From: Methylotenera sp. UBA6020
GTDB lineage: Bacteria > Pseudomonadota > Gammaproteobacteria > Burkholderiales > Methylophilaceae
Reading direction: 5' to 3'
NCBI GenBank assembly: GCA_002429455.1
Contig: DIZU01000106.1
Span: 14,382 to 21,885, forward strand
Length of the DNA: 7,504 nucleotides
Part shown: positions 6,220-7,504 of the stretch, piece after piece
How the letters are laid out: each line of letters opens with the position of its first letter
Numbering within the stretch: the first letter of the stretch is position 1
Made by a program: the position numbers and the translations under genes
Notes under the pieces: generated by a model
Database searches by the model: none
The model's input: the letters and a program-made list of their open reading frames with translations, nothing else
Told to the model about the DNA's origin: nothing

Positions 6220-6235
6220 TGTACGCTATCGTACA
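6220..6235. repeat. Short inverted repeat upstream of the leader
   Basis: TGTACG (6220-6225) and CGTACA (6230-6235) are perfect 6-bp arms around a 4-nt loop. It lies just past the stop of the membrane-protein gene in transcript order. It has no T-tract and so is a poor terminator; it could be an operator half-site pair. Confidence 0.35.
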
Positions 6236-6256
6236 TAATTGGCTATGTTTTCCTAT

Positions 6257-7378
6257 TTACAATCTAGATTTAAACTTGAAGGCATCACTTTGGTACGACC
6301 GTTGAAAATACTTGGAAATATCAATACTGACCATGATTGCAAAGCTTACAAATAGCATGCTCAGGTTTCTTAGCTCGCCTCTATAACAAAATGCAATAAA
6401 TAAAGGAATGTTAATTGCTGAAGCTATGAATACATGCTGTCGTAATGTAGGCGACAAATGTTTCCAAGCGCCATGTGCAAGAACCCCGACAATAATTAGA
6501 TGCACTATGTTAAGGCCCTTGGTTGTTATTGTTCCGTAATTCACTTCAAACAAGAAATATGAGCGTGGATCGATCAACCATAGCATGTGACCAACAAACT
6601 GATTCTCAACAATTCCACCCGGATTGCCTGCGTAGTGAATTTTGACCGCCAGATTAACCGCTAAAGCTACTCCAAATAGTAGGCTACCTATTCCTAAGGT
6701 CTTCTTTAAAGAGAACCTTGCTCGAATGAAAGGGTATAAAGTGAATACAAAAAACAAGAAGGATTCCTTATTGAAAGTTGCCAGAGCAACCACTCCTGCC
6801 AATAATAATATTTGCCCTTTCACGGCTAACAGCACAGCCAGAGCCATGAACAACAGCTCAGCCATGTCATACATGTAACCACCCTCGGTAGTTAACATCG
6901 GGAAGATTAGCGCAATCGCAAAAGCACTAAGCGTAGCCGAGGTTTTGTCCGGATACAGCTCATAGCAAACTGCGCGCAAAGCGAAGATCCCAAAAAAATA
7001 TGAGGCAAAACACATTCCAAAAAGGATGTAATACCTCAAGACATAATTGGGGTTAGTACTATCTTTGGCGTTGGGAAAATACCGGTAAATGAAATTTCTT
7101 TTTAATGGGTCTGCTGCTAACCAGTGACTAAATTGTTGGTTAAGTTCTTGTGGGGTAATTTGATTGATCAGGTTAGCAGTCGTTGGGAACAACTGACGAT
7201 ATACAAAAGGTCGTTTAGCAACTCCTTCAAGCATTACTATGGGTGAAAAAGCCACTTCTCCATCACGAAAAGCCCATTTTTCGAAAAATCCCCCGAACGA
7301 TGCTGCCGCCACCAAATAACATAAAAAAATAAGTATTAATTTGGAGGAAAATGCTTCAAATAGTTTGAACTTAGGCAT
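6257..7378 (-). CDS. Polytopic membrane protein of unknown function, possibly GT-C-like
   Basis: A 373-residue hydrophobic protein that I do not recognise as a named family. About nine or ten membrane helices are likely, near 13-31, 113-137, 147-161, 172-186, 188-202, 205-219, 226-246, 288-304, 314-331 and 338-353. A long polar loop (about 32-112) follows the first helix and contains RPFVYRQLFP (56-65). Other conserved-looking polar patches are GGYMYDMAEL (166-175), NKES (203-206) and CYRGELRN (331-338). A large loop after helix 1 followed by many helices resembles GT-C glycosyltransferases and related polysaccharide membrane proteins. No clear catalytic DxD or EE motif is visible, so this is only a hypothesis. 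The ATG at 7378 is preceded by GGTGAG, a moderate ribosome site. The gene is visibly more AT-rich than galE and the glycosyltransferase, hinting at a different origin. Confidence 0.8.
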   Translation of the reverse strand: MPKFKLFEAFSSKLILIFLCYLVAAASFGGFFEKWAFRDGEVAFSPIVMLEGVAKRPFVYRQLFPTTANLINQITPQELNQQFSHWLAADPLKRNFIYRYFPNAKDSTNPNYVLRYYILFGMCFASYFFGIFALRAVCYELYPDKTSATLSAFAIALIFPMLTTEGGYMYDMAELLFMALAVLLAVKGQILLLAGVVALATFNKESFLFFVFTLYPFIRARFSLKKTLGIGSLLFGVALAVNLAVKIHYAGNPGGIVENQFVGHMLWLIDPRSYFLFEVNYGTITTKGLNIVHLIIVGVLAHGAWKHLSPTLRQHVFIASAINIPLFIAFCYRGELRNLSMLFVSFAIMVSIDISKYFQRSYQSDAFKFKSRL

Positions 7379-7403
7379 GCGCTCACCATATCTTTCTATG
7401 TGA

Positions 7404-7451
7404 TAAAAATATGTTTTAGAGCGAACTTAAAAAGTGGTAAACATATTTTTA
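7404..7451 (-). promoter_or_regulatory. 13-bp inverted repeat overlapping a candidate promoter
   Basis: TAAAAATATGTTT (7404-7416) and AAACATATTTTTA (7439-7451) are perfect inverted repeats with a 22-bp spacer. On the minus strand a weak promoter can be drawn inside: TTTACC (7441-7436) as -35 and TAAAAC (7418-7413) as -10, spaced 17 bp. This would start transcription roughly 25-30 nt before the membrane-protein ATG. Both arms overlap the promoter elements, as expected for an operator. The region is AT-rich, so the promoter itself is uncertain. Confidence 0.4.
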
Positions 7452-7452
7452 C

Positions 7453-7466
7453 TCCTGATGTCAGGA
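7453..7466. repeat. Compact dyad TCCTGA-TG-TCAGGA
   Basis: Two perfect 6-bp arms separated by two bases lie immediately upstream of the larger inverted repeat. The size and compactness fit a dimeric regulator's binding site, but no regulator can be named. Confidence 0.35.
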
Positions 7467-7492
7467 TACGGCAGCATGCAATTTCCTGTATG

Positions 7493-7504
7493 TACGTTAA
7501 CGTA
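7493..7504. repeat. 12-bp perfect palindrome at the window edge
   Basis: TACGTTAACGTA is a perfect palindrome ending at the last base of the window. It could be part of a longer dyad or the promoter region of a gene beyond the edge. Confidence 0.3.

Noticed and set aside
6220..6235. The hairpin after the membrane-protein gene considered as a terminator
   Set aside because: The stem is only 6 bp and no T-tract follows it on the minus strand.
6042..6236. A 64-codon minus-strand reading frame covering the leader of the glycosyltransferase gene
   Set aside because: It overlaps the start of the glycosyltransferase in another frame, its product resembles no family I know, and the region is better explained by short repeats.
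7404..7451. The inverted repeat considered as an insertion-sequence end or miniature transposon
   Set aside because: It is only 48 bp long, has no flanking target duplication and no transposase nearby; an operator-like role is simpler.

Overview
The window looks like a chromosomal segment of a Gram-negative proteobacterium. The protein families present (DUF1269, YihY/BrkB, AI-2E/PerM and a PRC-barrel protein) and the mixed GC content suggest a betaproteobacterium, possibly near Methylophilaceae/Nitrosomonadales. That placement is inference from protein style, not from a marker gene. No rRNA, tRNA, CRISPR array, transposase or integrase is visible.

The left part (45-2834) holds membrane proteins. 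Two plus-strand genes, a DUF1269 two-helix membrane protein and a YihY/BrkB-family polytopic protein, converge on a minus-strand AI-2E/PerM-family transporter with only 27 bp between the stop codons. The 262 bp between the transporter start and the next gene hold a perfect TATAAT box with short direct repeats around its -35, plus a clear Rho-independent terminator and a second hairpin, both serving the next minus-strand gene.

The middle (3097-3507) is a small PRC-barrel protein. Its 5' leader carries a perfect 8-bp inverted repeat just before the ribosome binding site. The 209 bp between it and galE contain only short direct repeats.

The right part (3717-7378) is a surface-polysaccharide cluster on the minus strand, transcribed right to left: an AT-rich polytopic membrane protein of unknown function, a family-4 glycosyltransferase with a TTG start and strong Shine-Dalgarno, and galE. 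GalE could supply UDP-galactose, and possibly UDP-GalNAc because a cysteine sits at the substrate gate. The glycosyltransferase would transfer sugar to a glycan, and the membrane protein may act on a lipid-linked intermediate, which is speculative. The 165-bp leader between the membrane protein and the glycosyltransferase contains four phased GC(C)GGTRAG-like motifs. The region upstream of the membrane protein has a perfect 13-bp inverted repeat overlapping a candidate promoter.

I found no convincing wholly new system. The most interesting items are the GalE Cys297 gate, the motif array before the glycosyltransferase, the inverted repeats in two 5' regions, and the uncharacterised membrane protein.
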